Assembly (NCBI RefSeq): GCF_033568475.1 | Contig: NC_133122.1 | Coordinates: 67,541,442-67,605,441 of the forward strand | Length of the DNA: 64,000 nt | Source: Henckelia pumila | Taxonomy: Eukaryota > Streptophyta > Magnoliopsida > Lamiales > Gesneriaceae | Direction of reading: 5' to 3' | Shown: positions 47,645 to 58,597 of the stretch, one piece after another | Position numbering within the stretch: the first letter of the stretch is position 1 | Layout of the letters: every line of letters begins with the position of its first letter | The notes under the pieces: generated by a model | What the model saw: only the letters and a program-made list of their open reading frames with translations | Database searches by the model: none | Told to the model about the DNA's origin: nothing | Made by a program: the position numbers and the translations under genes

Positions 47645-48589
47645 CTAGAACTCACACTTGCTCATCTTGGCGTACAACTGCTCATCTCGAAGAGTCTGTA
47701 GTACCAACCGCAAGTGAGAAACATGCTCTTTCGTATTACGCAAATACACCAAGATGTCGTCAATGAAGACCACGACAAACTTGTCCAAATACTCCCTGAA
47801 GACACGGTTCATCAGATCCATGAATATAGTCGGCGCATTAGTTAAACCAAATGGCATTATTAGAAACTCGTAATGCTCATAGCGAGTATGGAATGCAGTT
47901 TTGGCTACGTCCTGATCACGGACTCTCAACTGATGATACCCAGATCTCAAGTCAATCTTGGAGTAAACTGACGTGCCCTGCAGCAGATCAAACAAGTCAT
48001 CAATACGAGGCAATGGATACTTGTTCTTCACAGTGACTCGATTCAGCTGCCGATAGTCAATGCACAGCCGCATTGACCCATCCTTCTTCTTTACAAAAAG
48101 AACAGGATCTCCCCAAGGAGATACACTAGGACGAATGTACCCCTTGTCCAAAAGATCCTGTAGCTGATTCTTCAACTCACGCATCTCTGACGGAGCCAGA
48201 CGATACGGTGCTCTAGAAATAGGCAAAGTACCCGACATCAACTCTATGTCAAACTCGACTTCCCTAGCAGGAGGAAAATCCGGAATCTCATCAGGAAATA
48301 CATCTGAAAATTCATCCACAACAGGAATGCTCTCTATCCCAATGCTCTCAGCGGAAAAACCAACTGCATAGATAAGGTAGCCTTCCCCGCCAGACTCTAG
48401 AGCTCGACAGGCTCTCAAAGCTGATACCAAAGGCATCGGAGGTCGCGCTCCCTCACCATAGAAAAACCAACTCTCACTCCCCTCCGGATGAAAGCGTACT
48501 AATCTCTGATAGCAGTCCACTGAAGTTCGATAGGTAGTTAACATATCTATTCCCAGATTGCAATCAAAGTCATCCATCGCCAGGACCAT
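47645..48589 (-). pseudogene. Chromovirus D protease end and reverse transcriptase
   Basis: 314 codons: protease C-terminal part ([21 protein letters not shown]), then reverse transcriptase ([65 protein letters not shown], catalytic box [10 protein letters not shown]). A stop at 47645 follows KMSKCEF. The thumb and connection region in the gap to 47461 is readable but has at least one further stop. Confidence 0.88.
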
Positions 48590-48621
48590 AAGATTCGCTA
48601 ACAGAATGTTCCCTTCGAACT

Positions 48622-49536
48622 CTAAAGGGCAACCATCACTAGACGCTTAGCCAAAGCAGATTGGCCCGTCGGAGTAGAAACAGACATTACTACGTCTAGT
48701 GCAATGCATGGTAACTTATGCCTCTTAACAAAACGTGCAGAAATGAAGGAATGAGATGCACCAGTGTCAATAAGTACAAGAGCAGGTATATCATAAAGCA
48801 TAAATGTACCTGCGATAACTTTCTCATTCTCCTCCATAGCCTGATCATGCCTCAAGGCAAACACCTGGCCAGAAGCTCGTGGCCTCAAATGAGAACTCCC
48901 AGCAGGCTGTCCCTGCCACCTCTGCTGAACGGTGGCCTGAGAACCCGATCCTGAACCAGAACCAGAACCGCCTCCCCCAAATAGAGGACAATCCCTCTGG
49001 ATATGACCAGTCTCTCCACAACGAAAACAAGCTCCAGAAGCTCTACGGCACTTATCGGATGGATGGTTCTTACCACAATGATCACACTTGTCCTTCTTAC
49101 CATAACGGACAACACCAGCAGAGCCAGAGGAAGAAGAAGTAGATCCAGACTTCTTGAAAGTTTGGGCACGGGGACCCAAAGAACTAGCAGGCCTCGACTG
49201 AGGGAAAGACCTGTTCCACCGAATGCTGTCCTCCGCCTGGTGACAACGGCTCACCAAACCATCGTAGGACATGTCGTCGCCAACCGCCACACGGTCATGG
49301 ATCTCAGGGTTAAGGCCCTGAAGGAACATATTATACTTCATCTCTGAGCTATCAGCAATCTCGGGGCAATAGGATAGCATATCAAAGAACCTCTGCTGAT
49401 ACTCATCAATAGACATGGCTCCCTGTCGCAGACTCAGAAGCTCGCCTGCCTTCAACTGACGGAGTGCAGGAGGAAAATACCGCTTTTGGAAAGCTGTGCG
49501 GAACTCGGCCCAGGTGGCCACTCCTCTCGCCGCAAT
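48622..49536 (-). pseudogene. gag: Chromovirus D gag (N-terminus deleted) and protease
   Basis: The gag capsid domain begins abruptly near 49536 with GVATWAEFRTAFQKRYFPP; residues upstream in the same frame are translated LTR sequence. SIDEYQQRFFDMLSYCPEIA and FLQGLNPEIHDRVA follow. Two knuckles are present, CDHCGKNHPSDKC and CFRCGETGHIQRDC, then the protease active site LVLIDTGASHSF. The frame ends near 48622 at a lesion before the protease end. The deletion makes the element unable to produce a normal Gag. Confidence 0.87.
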
Positions 49537-50479
49537 AAACTCGAGGTCAAGGATCAGATAACAGAGACAGACCGGGCCCTGGTATGTAGTACGATGTGCC
49601 ATCGCTTCAGGAGGTGGCTCCCATACCATAATACCAGTGGATATGCCGGACCCAAATCAATGGAAGTCCAACCACTAACAGGATAGGGAAAAACCCTACT
49701 AACAGACATCTCGAAGGAGATAGCTCAGTATGCAAATGAATGCAGCATAAATAAATGACATATAAACCATGCAGTCACATAATACATGCATACTCAGTCA
49801 GGATATCTCGAACAGTACTTCCGTACCTCAAATCAGTGCAAGTTCTACCAACTCTAGGTCCACGCCTATAGTCTGCTCTACACTGCCAAATGATACTACT
49901 ATCATTAAAGTGCTCTAAAAGCCTTAACTAAGCTATTGAATACTCCTAAATATTTATAGAAAGCAAAAGCTATACCTTCGTCCGTCGTTAGCCCTTTAAT
50001 ATCGATGCCTTCAGACCTTGGGCACAACTCCGCTACGACTACCGAACGCCTCGCCGACCACCGGGTCAAGCCTAGGAAGGCTAGAACAACTAGAATAGAC
50101 TAGAAAGGAGAGGGAAATACTCGGAATTGGCAATTGGAAATGAAGCCTTGGCCCTCTATTTATAGACAACAATCGGAACTTTCGATCCTTGATCGGAACG
50201 TCCGAACCTCGATCGGAACGTCCGATCCTGCCATCGGAGCTTTCGAAGATCCTGATCTGCCACGTGTCAAAATATCACTTGTTGACTCCGGATAGGGGTG
50301 ATTGGAGCTTCCGATCTTGCCACACGTCATGCCTGACGTAATATCGATCGGAGCTTCCGATCCTGTTCGGAGTTTCTGATCCTGATCGGAGCTTCCGAAC
50401 TCACCTTCGGAGCTTCCGAACTCTACCCAAGTAATTATGATTAATTCCTTAATTACTGATTTTGGTTACGGCTACTACA
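49537..50479 (-). repeat. Chromovirus D 5' LTR, truncated
   Basis: Matches 44392-45298 of the whole LTR but is longer in the palindrome block: 50171-50422 carries an extra unit (CTTCGGAGCTTCCGAAC near 50405). The TATA box CTATAAATAG (- strand, 50155-50164) is intact here. The break with gag lies in ATAAACTCGAG, where LTR and gag sequences meet. Confidence 0.88.
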
Positions 50480-50484
50480 TGTAT

Positions 50485-51060
50485 TATCACCATTCTCATC
50501 AGAAAATACAGAGCATGAACCGAGAGAAGAATAGAAAGGAAACTCAAGCCATTTCTTCATCTTGAAGCTTTGATTGTTGAAGATCCGGCTATCCGATTTC
50601 AAATCCGGGCACGATTTTGGAATCCTTGCAAGGACTTTGTTTTGATGTAAGAATATATTTGCTTTAGATTATTTCGAAAATATGTTTGGGAAATCAGAAT
50701 TGAAGCATGAGGTAATTTTCGTGATGTTGTATGTATTGCAATATCGAAGACGAATCGAAGAAAGGATATCGTATGCATTTGTTATGATTTATTGAAGTAA
50801 TTTCAAAATTCCTACCATCTGATCTTGCTGGTTTTGAACGTTTATGTGTTGGTTTTGATGATTAGGTGATGTTATGGTTGTTAGAAGTAGTTTCGGTTGC
50901 CAAATTTATGTCGTTACGCCGCCAAACTTGTGATTTGAGGCTGTTTTTATATATTGTATTGAGCTGAGTTTCGATGAGTTCTTAGCTGAAGTTCTTTGCT
51001 TATATAAACTTCATTTCAGATTGTTATTGAAGTGTTTTGAACTCAAGAACGTCAACTTTG
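50485..51060 (+). repeat. Chromovirus A 3' LTR, second part, truncated
   Basis: Continues the A LTR after element D and matches about 27050-27624 of the 5' LTR. It ends at CAACTTTGA near 51060, where element B protease sequence starts. The remaining about 1.26 kb of LTR is missing. Confidence 0.88.
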
Positions 51061-54000
51061 AGAAATATGTGTTATTGCATGCTTTGCCAACTGAATTGTT
51101 GCCTACAGTAGTAGCTGTTACTTCACCTTTGGGTGGAGGAATTGTTTCTGTCCGACTAGTCAGGAACTGTGAACTTTGTTTCGAGGGGAATTTGTTAGAA
51201 TTCGACTGTATTGTGCTTGGGTTGTCAGATTTTGATTGTATTGTCGGTATAGATGCTTTGACCAAGTACAGAGCAACAGTTGATTGTTTTTTGAAAGTTG
51301 TCAGGTTCAGACTTGAAATGGCAGACGAGTGGAAATTCTTTGGTAAGGGTTCTCGATCTAGAATTCCTTTGATTTCAGTGTTATCTATGACTCGTTTGTT
51401 ACAGAAAGGTGCAGAAGGATTTTTGGTTTATGCGGTTGATGTACTGAAATCTAGCCCAGCTTTGGTTGACTTACCAGTGGTTAGAGATTTTGCTGATGTG
51501 TTTCGGAAGATGTTCCTGGATTGCCACCCATTCGAGAGGTTGAATTTAGCATTGACTTAGTGCCAGGTACTCAACCTATTTCAAAAGCTCCTTATCGTAT
51601 GCCACTTGTTGAATTGAGAGAGTTGAAGGAGCAGCTTGAGGATTTGATTGCCAAGGGATACATCAGACCTAGTGTATCGCCTTGGGGTGCTCCTGTTCTA
51701 TTCGTTCGGAAGAAGGATGGTTCTATGCGGCTCTGTATCGACTACCGTCAATTGAATCAGGCTACAGTTAAGAACAGGTATCCTTTACCCCGAATAGATG
51801 ACTTGTTTGATCAACTGCAGGGTTCTTCTGTCTACTCTAAGATTGATCTGAGGTCAGGTTATCATCAGTTGAGAGTGCGAGAGGAAGACGTTCCTAAGAC
51901 CGCATTCAGAACGAGGTATGGTCATTTTGAGTTTATAGTCATGCCGTTCGGTTTGACTAACGCTCCAACGGTTTTTATGGGTTTGATGAACCGTATCTTT
52001 CAGCGTTATTTAGATGAGTTTGTCATTATCTTTATCGATGATATTCTTATCTACTCGAAGAACCGTACTGACCATGCAGAGCACTTGAGGACCGTACTGC
52101 AGATTTTGCGAGTTGAGCAGTTGTTTGCCAAGCTGTCTAAGTGTGAATTCTGGTTAGATCGAGTTGTCTTTCTTGGTCATATCATTTCTGGAGATGGGAT
52201 TTCTGTCGATCCCAGCAAGATTGAAGCGGTTATGAATTGGCCTAGACCTACTTCAGTACCGGAGATCTGAAGCTTCATGGGTTTAGCTGGTTATTACCGT
52301 CGTTTCATCAAGGGTTTCTCGTCTATTGCCAAGCCTATTACCCAGCTGACTCAGAAGAATGCGCCTTTTGTCTGGACTGCAGATTGTGAGGCTAGCTTTG
52401 TTGATCTGAAGAGGATACTGACCAGTGCTCCAATTCTTTCTATTCCGAAGGGTACTGGAGGTTTCACAGTCTATTGTGATGCTTCTAACCGAGGCTTGGG
52501 TTGTGTTCTGATGCAGCATAAGCATGTGATAGAGTATGCATCGAGGCAGCTGAAACCGCACGAGACTCGTTATCCGGTTCATGATCTTGAACTAGCTGCG
52601 ATCGTCTTTGCTCTGAAGATCTGGCGTCACTATCTTTATGGTGAGTCCTTCGAGATCTTTTCTGATCATAAGAGTCTTAAGTACTTGTTTTCTCAGGCAG
52701 AGCTGAATATGAGACAGAGAGGATGGTTAGATCTGTTGAAGGATTTCGATTGTGAAATCAAGTATTATCCGGGGAAGTCGAATGCAGTTGCAGATGCCTT
52801 GAGCCGAAAGCTATGTTCTTTATCTCTTACTACTATTGGTGTTTCTCAGTTGATCGATGATTGTTGCACTTCTGGTTTAGAGTTTGAAACAGATATGGAG
52901 ACTATCAGAGTGTTTTCTATTCAAGCCGAACCGGAGTTGTTTATTTCAATCAGAGAAGCACAGAAGTCTGAGCCGAGCATTCAGGTTTCAGTAGAGAAAG
53001 TCAGATCTGGGCATCAGTCTGAATTCCAGGTTAGAGATGATGTACTGTATGTGAATAACCGTATTGTTGTGCCTGATATTTCGGATTTGAGGCAGCGTAT
53101 TCTTCGAGAGGCTCATTGCAGTCGGTTTAGTATTCATCCTGGAGGTCGTAAGATGTACAACGATCTGAAGATTTAGTTTTGGTGGAAGATAATGAAGAGC
53201 GACGTAGCGAGGTTTGTATCTCGGTGTTTGAATTGTCAGCAGGTGAAAGAAGAACGGAAGCGACCAGGAGGTCTGTTGCGCAGTCTATCTGTTCCTGAAT
53301 GGAAGTGGGATCACATTTCCATGGATTTCGTCACGAAGATACCACGATCCGTTCGAGGATGCGATGCCATTTGGGTAGTGATCGACCGATTGACGAAGTC
53401 TGCGTGTTTTATTCCGTACAGGATGACGTATTGTCATGATCAGATGGCTGAGTTGTATGTTAGCAATGTTGTGAGACTGCATGGTGTGCCGAAGTCGATC
53501 GTTTCAGACAGAGATCCTAGATTCACTTCTCACTTCTGGCACAGTCTTCAAGGGGCACTTGGTACTCGATTGCACCTGAGTACAGCTTATCATTCTCAGA
53601 CCGATGGACAGTCAGAGCGGACTATCCAGGCGTTAGAGGATATGCTGCGAGCGGTAGTGCTAGACTTTGGCACTAGTTGGCAGGATTCTTTGCCTCTTGT
53701 CGAGTTTTCTTACAACAACAGCTTCCAAGCGAGTATCGGTATGGCGCCTTTTGAGGCTTTGTATGGTAAGAAGTGCCGATCTCCGTTGTTTTGGGATGAT
53801 TTATCCGAGTCACCAGATTTGGGACCGGAGATTCTTAGAGATATGGCAGAGCAGGTTAAGATCATTCAGATCAGAATGAAGACAGCTCAAGATAGACAGG
53901 CCAAGTATGCGAATGTCAGGCGTAGACCTCTGAGTTTTGATCAGGGAGACCGAGTCTTTCTGAAGATTTCACCTTTCAGAGGCACTGTCAGATTCGGAAA

Positions 54001-54459
54001 GAGAGGGAAGTTATCTCCGAGATTCATCGGGCCGTACGAGATTCTCGAGAAGATAGGCGATCTTGGCTACAGACTTGCACTTCCTCCGTCTTTATCTGGT
54101 ATTCACGACGTTTTTCACGTCTCTATGCTGCGAAAGTATCAACCAGATATTTCTCATATCCTTCAGCTTGACGAAGCCGAGTTAGACGAGACTCTGAGCT
54201 ACTTTGAGCGACCGATTCAGATCCTTGATCGGAAGGAGAAACAACTCAGAACCAAGTCGATCCCGTTAGTGAAAGTGCAGTGGAGCCGTCACGGAGTCGA
54301 GGAGGCGACTTGGGAGACAAAATCTGACATGAGACAGCGTTTTCCAGAGTTATTCAGTTGACGTGAGTTCTTCTTACTGTCTTTAGTTCTTTATTCTAGC
54401 TTATGAGTTGTGGTTCTTGTTGATTTCGAGGAAGAAATCTCTTCTTAGTGGGGGAGAAT
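51060..54459 (+). pseudogene. Chromovirus B1: truncated pol (protease end, RT, RNase H, integrase, chromodomain-like end)
   Basis: Begins a few residues after the point where the protease DTGA active site would be (YVLLHALPTE), so gag and the protease catalytic site are absent. A 1-bp loss near 51507 shifts the frame. From about 51510 to 54361 one frame holds RT ([11 protein letters not shown]), RNase H, integrase ([21 protein letters not shown]) and the chromodomain-like end, broken only by TGA 52268-52270 and TAG 53174-53176. Both stops are C-to-T differences from B2. 54362-54459 is non-coding to the polypurine tract GTGGGGGAGAAT. Confidence 0.9.
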
Positions 54460-56349
54460 TGTAACGCCCCATTTTTATCTTAAATGAGTTTATTTGAGTT
54501 AATCGGAGATTACAGAGTTCACGAGCCGACTCGATTTTGATCAGGGTCATTTTTGCAAAAATTGGATTTTTCAGGGACTAAAACGCAAATTGTGGATTTT
54601 ATATATTATCTACTCTTAGAAATTGGTTGACAAAGTCTTCTTCATCCCCTCCAAGCCATCTCCCTCCATTCTCACGCCTCCAAGCTTTGGGATTCCAGCC
54701 CGAGCACGATCCGGCCGTTGGAATTTATTTCTGAAGGCAGTTTAGAGATCACTGCAGCGAGAGCTCCGTTATATCGTAAGTTTTTCTACGATCGGATGCA
54801 TTCTAGTTTTTGGATGTTGTTAGAATCATTTGAGATTCGAGTATGTTGTCCTCTACAGAGTTCTGATCGTTTATTATCTGTCGGTTTTAAATTAGAGCGA
54901 CGTTCGGATTTGTTATGATTTTTGGAAGCCATTTTCGAAAATGTGGATTTTGAGATTGATGGGTTTGCTTTGTTTTGGTTGTCTTAGAATTTTTATGAGG
55001 TTATATCGCTATTGAACTGCTGTCTGCGTTGTCGGTTTGTTCAGTTATAGCCGTTATGCCGTCGGTTTGAGTTTTGGAGAATTGAACCGTTTTTGAAGTT
55101 GTTGAACTTGGCTTGTAAGTCGATCATGGTAATTGATCTTTGATTGTATCTGAACAGATTCGTTTGGAGTTGGCAAGCCCTGTGTTAGCAGCATTTGGTC
55201 GTCGAGTATTGGACGAAGAACGGTAAAGAGATTACCTTGAATCGTTGCCTTGTTTTTGGATTGTTTAGTTGTTGATTAAACCTTTTGTTGTAGCTTATCC
55301 AGAGTTGGAACTACTGCATTGAAAGGTAAAAGTAGTCATCGTAGCGGGATAGCATACTCGGGACTGTTGGTTCTCGAGTTTTCCCTTTTTAAATCACATA
55401 TTGCATTGATACTTGTTCTAGCACGTGGAACTTGTAATTGTTGATTGATTGAGTTTTTGTTATGTGGCTTATGTTTATGTTTCTGTTATGCATTCATCTT
55501 GAGCCTACTTTGATTTCAGCGGGCAGAACCGCCCTTTTTGTTAGACGTTTGGGAACTATGATTGAGTGGCCTAGGTTGTAGTATTTCGCCTAGTGCTAGC
55601 ATACTCATTATGGTTGCTCAAAGTCTAGAGGAGTGGGATACGTGGCACCACCTCGATTGGGAGAGTCGGTGAGTCGTTACGTGATCTCATCCTCGGGATC
55701 CCAAAAGCAGAGCAATACTCCCGTGTTTATCAGAATCGATATCCTGGTTTTAAAGACATGCATATCATTAACTTCGACTTGAATATGTGGTTTGATAGCA
55801 TGTTGTATATTCATTACTTGATATGTTGCTTTTACTGGGATTATCATTCTCACCAGTTATCCGGTTGTTGCTTTGTTTTGTATGTGTACTTGGCAACAGG
55901 AAGGGCAGGATCAAGTCAGCATAGACCTGGTTAGCGTCCAGAGCAAGAGATAGAAGTGAGACTCGTTTAGAAGTCGAATCAGCATGTCAACCTAGTTATG
56001 TTTTGCGATCATGTTTAGTCATTCGAACTTCTCGTATATGTTTTGTAAGCAAGAAACATTGTAGGTGCTATTGAATTGAATGTTGCTCTTCCCTAAACCT
56101 TTCTTGTATTGTTATTGGAATGTCAAATACTCTTAATGCAAGTGTTTAGGTTTTGATTGAGTTTATTACAGTGCCTTAACCTTTCTGGGCGAGGGGACGG
56201 CGCGGGCGCGCTTCCTTTGGCGCGGGCATGCGGCCTCTTTGCGAGGTATGAGCGTGGGCGCGCTTCCTTTGGCGCGGGCGCGCTGGGTTTTGCGGGGCGT
56301 AGGCGCGCGCGCTGATGTCAGCGCGGGCGCGCGAGCCTCCTTTAAAAAA

Positions 56350-56382
<33 letters not shown>

Positions 56383-56445
56383 TTGGGTTCTTGATTACTT
56401 ATCGCTTGTTGTCTGATATTAGTTGTTTAGAAACGAGGTCTCACA
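54460..56445 (+). repeat. Chromovirus B LTR 1
   Basis: 1986 bp, ends TGTAACGCCCC and GGTCTCACA. It serves as 3' LTR of B1 and 5' LTR of B2. Near its end are a GC-rich unit block (56189-56335) and a TTTAAAAAAATATATAC plus TA-repeat run (56341-56382) that could supply a TATA box. The primer-binding site TGGTATCAGAG is at 56451. Non-coding otherwise. Confidence 0.92.
56199..56333 (+). repeat. GC-rich 13-8-13 units in B LTR 1
   Basis: Units at 56199-56232, 56251-56284 and 56300-56333. Arms are variants of GGCGCGGGCGCGC, which is almost self-complementary, so copies read as both direct and inverted repeats. Spacers are ttcctttg, ttcctttg and tgatgtca, each 8 nt. LTR 2 keeps a clear unit at 63194-63227 and has lost others. 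Confidence 0.75.
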
Positions 56446-56745
56446 TTAAGTGGTATCAGAGAGTTAAGATTCTTGGTCGAACTAGAGTGAGCGGGTAGAT
56501 CGAGTCTGCGAGTATTGGCTCCTCGCATGTGTTTGAATTATTTTAACTATGTACTTAATTCCATGCGAGCATGCTTTATTATTGAAAATTATTGAATTAC
56601 ATGGTTATGTGATTTAATTTATAACGCATGATCTACTTGAGATATAACTGTTTCTGTTACCGAATTGTATCCGGTATTCCAAGCGGTTGTAAGGGCACTG
56701 ATTGTAGCGATTGAGATATCTCGTGTGCTAACTTTTGATTATCAG

Positions 56746-57700
56746 ATGGGTCCTCGTCGAGTGATAAACAGAAACACACCACCAGTTATCCCTGCGACTG
56801 AGCAAGCTAGCACTGAGGTTGATCAGTTGGATGCTTCAGCGACTCCTATGGAAACCTTGCTGAAGAGGTTTCGGTCGTTCAATCCGTCATTGTTGATGGG
56901 TTCAGAAAATCCAGTTGACTGTGAGAGTTGGTTGGATGATATGGATCAGTTGCTGCTGGTTCTGATGTTGAGGTGGCTGATTCTGGTACTGAGATGGTTG
57001 GTTCTGATACTGCCTCTGCTGCTGAGGTGCCCCCTGATTACCTCTTTGCCTCCACAAGCCTGCTTCTGCTCCCTTTGCGTAATTCATGGCATCCGCAAAG
57101 TTGCTAGGCCTGTTGGTGTTAACCAATGTGAAGACATCGGGGTTCAACCCGTTGATGAACTGATCTGCCTTAGCTTCTTCATCTCCGGAAATTAACGGTG
57201 CAAAACGCAACAGACTATCGAACGTAGCCACGTACTCTTCAATGTTCAGATTCCCTTGCCTCAGATTTGCAAACTCTGCTCCCTTATCCTTACGATACGA
57301 GATAGGGAAAAACCGCTTATAAAACTCAGATTTAAAAAGAGTCCAAGTAACCTCTGTACCTCTACTCTCAAATGCTTTCTTTGTCATGATCCACCAGCTC
57401 TTAGCACCACCACGCAGCTGATGAATTACTAACCTGATTCGGCAGTCATTTGTGTAGTCAATGGAATCAAAAAACAGGTATGAAGGTGGAAACAGTGGGG
57501 GAAACATAAAGGATCAGTACAAGGCAAGAGGTAAACAGTTCAAGAGACAGGGGAACAGTTCATCCAGTTCCAGTGGTTCGAAGCAATTCGGTTCAGGACC
57601 GAGTTCTGGGTCATCATCCTTGTACTGCAGCAAGTGTGGAGGAAGACACTCACCGGATCAGTGTGTGGGAGTCTTCGGCAATTGTAACACATGTCAGTAA
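56746..57700 (+). pseudogene. gag: Chromovirus B2 gag with a 519-bp internal inversion
   Basis: ATG at 56746 (MGPRRVINRNTPP) opens a normal start through CESWLDDMDQL. At about 56953-57471 the next segment is inverted: the - strand there encodes the missing capsid domain (FDSIDYTNDCRIRLVIHQL, AKSWWIMTKKAFES, SEFYKRFFPISYRKDKGAEF) and Gln-rich linker. From 57472 the + strand continues with the normal linker and the first knuckle (CSKCGGRHSPDQC). TAA at 57698-57700 lies inside the second knuckle, after CNTCQ. The third unit at 63626 has the uninverted order. Confidence 0.88.
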
Positions 57701-58594
57701 CCGGGACACTTCTCTAAAGTGTGCCCTCAATGTAATAGAGATAGAGCTCAGAGTGGGAGTTCGTCTAGACCTGCAGCTCAGCCAGAGAGGCAGTCGTCTG
57801 CAGTGCACTCTTTCCAACCCCAGCAACAGCAAAACAGACAGGGAGGTATCTCCAGTGCAAATCAGCCTCCGAGACAGCAAGCACGAGTCTTTGCATTGAC
57901 AGAGGATCAGGCTCAGGCAGCACCTGACGATGTCATAGCAGGTAACTGTACGATTTTCGGTCATTCTGCTCATGTCTTGATAGATACAGGTGCTTCCCAT
58001 TCCTTTATCTCTGAAAAATATGTGTTATTGCATGTTTTGCCAACTGAATTTTTGCCTACAGTAGTAGCTGTTACTTCACCTTTGGGTGGAGGAATTGTTT
58101 CTGTCCGACTAGTCAGGAACTGTGAACTTTTTTTCGAGGGGAATTTGTTAGAATTCGACTGTATTGTGCTTGGGTTGTCAGATTTTGATTGTATTGTCGG
58201 TATAGATGCTTTGACCAAGTATAGGGCAACAGTTGATTGTTTTCTGAAAGTTTTCAGGTTCAGACCTGAAATGGAAAACGAGTGGAAATTCTTTGGTAAG
58301 GGTTCTCGATCTAGAATTCCTTTGATTTCAGTGTTATCTATGACTCGTTTGTTACAGAAAGGTGCAGAAGGATTTTTGGTTTATGCGATTGATGTACTGA
58401 AATCTAGCCCAGCTTTGGTTGACTTACCAGTGGTTAGAGATTTTGCTGATGTGTTTTCGGAAGATGTTCCTGGATTGCCACCCATTCGAGAGGTTGAATT
58501 TAGCATTGACTTAGTGCCATGTACTCAACCTATTTCAAAATCCCCTTATCGTATGGCACTTGTTGAATTGAGAGAGTTGAAGGAGCAGCTTTAG
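57701..58594 (+). pseudogene. Chromovirus B2 protease and start of RT
   Basis: In frame with the preceding gag part. It holds the rest of the second knuckle, the Gln-rich linker, the aspartic protease active site LIDTGASHSFIS (about 57975-58010), the protease end (CIVGIDALTKYRATVDCF) and the start of RT ([18 protein letters not shown]). TAG at 58592-58594 replaces a GAG seen in B1 (LED context), a G-to-T difference. Confidence 0.88.
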
Positions 58595-58597
58595 GAT

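Larger units (their letters stand above)
44017..50479 (-). mobile_element. Ty3/gypsy Tekay/Del-type chromovirus D, 5' region deleted
   Basis: Inserted in the A 3' LTR with a perfect 5-bp target duplication TGTAT (44012-44016 and 50480-50484). The 3' LTR (44017-45298) is whole. The 5' LTR survives only as about 49536-50479, fused directly into gag codons. The rest of that LTR, the primer-binding site, leader and gag start are gone. - strand order is gag, protease, RT, RNase H, integrase, chromodomain-like end. Confidence 0.9.
26802..51060 (+). mobile_element. Ty3/gypsy Tekay/Del-type chromovirus A, carrying two nested insertions
   Basis: The 5' LTR 26802-28880, an initiator-Met primer-binding site, gag at 39076, pol to 43670, polypurine tract and 3' LTR from 43776 make one + strand element. 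Its leader is split by the non-coding LTR element at 29236-38988 and its 3' LTR by chromovirus D at 44017-50479. After D the 3' LTR resumes at 50480 and stops abruptly at about 51060, fused to element B pol. Without insertions the remaining sequence is about 8 kb. Pol has many lesions. Lineage assigned from pol motifs and the C-terminal chromodomain-like block. Confidence 0.88.

Noticed and set aside
48718-49347. Overlapping + strand frames opposite D gag
   Set aside because: Shadows of the - strand gag; biased composition and no motif.
56902-57507. Independent - strand gene
   Set aside because: It is the inverted middle of B2 gag, as the direct order at 63626-64000 shows.
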